DNA of 6,148 nt from Micromonosporaceae bacterium. GTDB taxonomy: Bacteria > Actinomycetota > Actinomycetes > Mycobacteriales > Micromonosporaceae. The position numbers and the translations under genes are program-made. The stretch is taken from contig JADGHA010000273.1 of assembly GCA_019689695.1 (NCBI GenBank), positions 1 to 6,148 on the forward strand, read 5' to 3'. Of the stretch, positions 5,295-6,148 are shown one piece after another (positions within the stretch are counted from its first letter, which is position 1; each line of letters opens with the position of its first letter). The notes under the pieces are model-generated. The model saw only the letters and a list, made by a program, of their open reading frames with translations, searched no databases and was not told the origin of the DNA.

Positions 5295-6080
5295 TCAGGC
5301 GCAGATGACGTTGAGCCCGGCGTCGCGGAAGCTGGCGACGACGTCGGGGGCCGCACCCGAGTCGGTGACGAGGGTGTCGATCCGCTCGATCGGGCAGACC
5401 CGGGCGAAGGCGTGCGCGCCGAGCTTCGACGAGTCAGCGATGATCACCACGCGCCGGGCCCGCGCCACCATCAGGTTGTTCATCGCCGCTTCGCCCTCGT
5501 GGTGGGCGGCCGCGCCCAGCCGCACGTCCAGCGCGTCCACCCCGAGCAGCACCACGTCCAGGGTCACCTCGCGCAGAACGCCGCCGCCGAGCGGACCGAG
5601 CAGCTCGTACGACTGTGGCCGGACCACCCCGCCGGTCACCACGATCTTCATCCGGGAGCGGACCAGCAGTTCGTTGGCGATGTTCAGCGCGTTGGTCACC
5701 ACGGTGAGCTGGGCGCCGTCCGCGCCGCCCGCCAGGTCGGGGCGGACCGCGAGCGCCCGGGCCACCTCGGTCGTGGTGGTGCCGCCGTTGAGGCCGACCA
5801 CCATCCCCGGCGAAACCAGCGCCGCCGCGGCCGCGCCGATGCGCTGCTTCTCCGCCGAGTGCTTGGCGGTCTTGTAGCGCAACGGCAGGTCGTACGAGAC
5901 GCCGTTGGCGACCGCGCCACCCCTGGTCCGGGTGATCATCTGTTGCTGCGCCAGCTGTTCGAAGTCCCGGCGGATGGTGGCCTGGGAGACGTCAAGCTTT
6001 GCCGCGGCCTCCTCCACGCTGACCCGGCCGCTCTCGGTGAGCAGTTCGAGCAACGCGTTCCACCGGGCGTACCGGTCCAC
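5295..6080 (-). CDS. DeoR/GlpR-family transcriptional regulator
   Basis: This is a 261-aa cytosolic repressor-type protein. Residues 4-57 form the DeoR winged helix-turn-helix (RVSVEEAAAKLDVSQATIRRD, given as VSVEEAAAKL 20-29 and SQATIRRD 32-39, then RTRGGAV). The rest is a DeoR C-terminal sugar-phosphate sensor domain with NGGTTTTEVA, VVTNALNIANE, VVTGGVVRPQSYELLGPLGG and IIADSSKLGAHAF. Members sense phosphorylated sugars or sugar alcohols and repress catabolic genes; the ligand cannot be read from the sequence. I start at GTG 6080 because the product then begins VDRYARWNALLELL like its relatives, with AGAAGGGGG (6088-6096) 7 nt upstream. An in-frame ATG at 6134 would add 18 residues but has no Shine-Dalgarno and lies inside an operator-like palindrome. 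The stop is 56 bp upstream of the ABC remnant's start. The regulated sugar genes probably lie beyond the right edge. Confidence 0.92.
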   Translation of the reverse strand: MDRYARWNALLELLTESGRVSVEEAAAKLDVSQATIRRDFEQLAQQQMITRTRGGAVANGVSYDLPLRYKTAKHSAEKQRIGAAAAALVSPGMVVGLNGGTTTTEVARALAVRPDLAGGADGAQLTVVTNALNIANELLVRSRMKIVVTGGVVRPQSYELLGPLGGGVLREVTLDVVLLGVDALDVRLGAAAHHEGEAAMNNLMVARARRVVIIADSSKLGAHAFARVCPIERIDTLVTDSGAAPDVVASFRDAGLNVICA

Positions 6081-6131
6081 GTCGCGGCCCCCTTCTGCCT
6101 CCCACCTCCCGATTCCAGCCGCCGAAGTGAC

Positions 6132-6148
6132 CATTCGGTGACTGAATG
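6132..6148. promoter_or_regulatory. 17-bp near-perfect palindrome, probable DeoR-type operator
   Basis: The sequence CATTC-G-GT-G-AC-T-GAATG is its own reverse complement except for one mismatched pair and the centre base. It lies 52-68 bp upstream of the regulator's GTG, where an autoregulatory operator would be expected, and touches the right edge of the window. On the minus strand GTCAC also recurs 11 bp apart (one helical turn) across its inner end, so more half-sites may be present. Confidence 0.5.

Noticed and set aside
4928..5356. Reading the 142-codon minus frame as one intact gene
   Set aside because: Only its last 28 codons look like a real (permease) protein. The upstream part is an out-of-frame shadow of the ABC ATPase.
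6081..6134. An 18-residue N-terminal extension of the DeoR-family protein from ATG 6134
   Set aside because: No Shine-Dalgarno, no resemblance to DeoR N-termini, and overlap with the operator-like palindrome. The GTG at 6080 has a good ribosome site and a family-typical start.

Overview
The window is very GC-rich, with strong third-position G/C bias, many GTG starts and TANNNT -10 elements placed directly before start codons. The proteins (an SCO4293-like threonine synthase homologue, an actinobacterial CDC48/VCP-type ATPase, a DUF3263 protein) point to a filamentous actinomycete, most likely Micromonosporaceae or a relative. The lineage is inferred from protein character only; no search was run.

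Layout: (a) 1-129, minus: the first 43 codons of a gene running off the left edge. (b) 130-546: a 417-bp gap with one plausible minus-strand promoter, a 14-bp palindrome and no convincing gene. (c) 547-1833, minus: a PLP enzyme of the threonine synthase family, preceded by a near-canonical SAM-I (S-box) riboswitch at 1848-1983 whose closing stem abuts the Shine-Dalgarno sequence. (d) 1984-2193: a divergent promoter region. It holds the riboswitch promoter on the minus strand and a probable leaderless promoter on the plus strand, with two identical 9-bp boxes exactly 21 bp apart. (e) 2194-4425, plus: a 743-aa tandem-AAA ATPase of the CDC48/VCP type, with an intact second ring domain and a badly degenerate first one. 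(f) 4426-4484: a GC-rich convergent hairpin/tandem-repeat region. (g) 4485-4865, minus: a DUF3263 protein. (h) 4928-5238, minus: the remnant of an ABC exporter, in which the start of the ATPase is joined out of frame to the last 28 codons of the permease. (i) 5295-6080, minus: a DeoR/GlpR-family regulator with a 17-bp near-palindrome 52 bp upstream of its start.

The most informative signal is the SAM riboswitch on a gene that would routinely be called threonine synthase. SAM sensing is the signature of methionine/sulfur metabolism. The pairing suggests that the enzyme either acts at the threonine/methionine branch point or makes homocysteine from O-phosphohomoserine. The ABC remnant is a clear gene-decay scar. 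The VCP-like protein looks like a machine powered mainly or only by its D2 ring. The DeoR gene, its operator-like palindrome and the ABC remnant form a separate unit whose target genes probably lie beyond the right edge.
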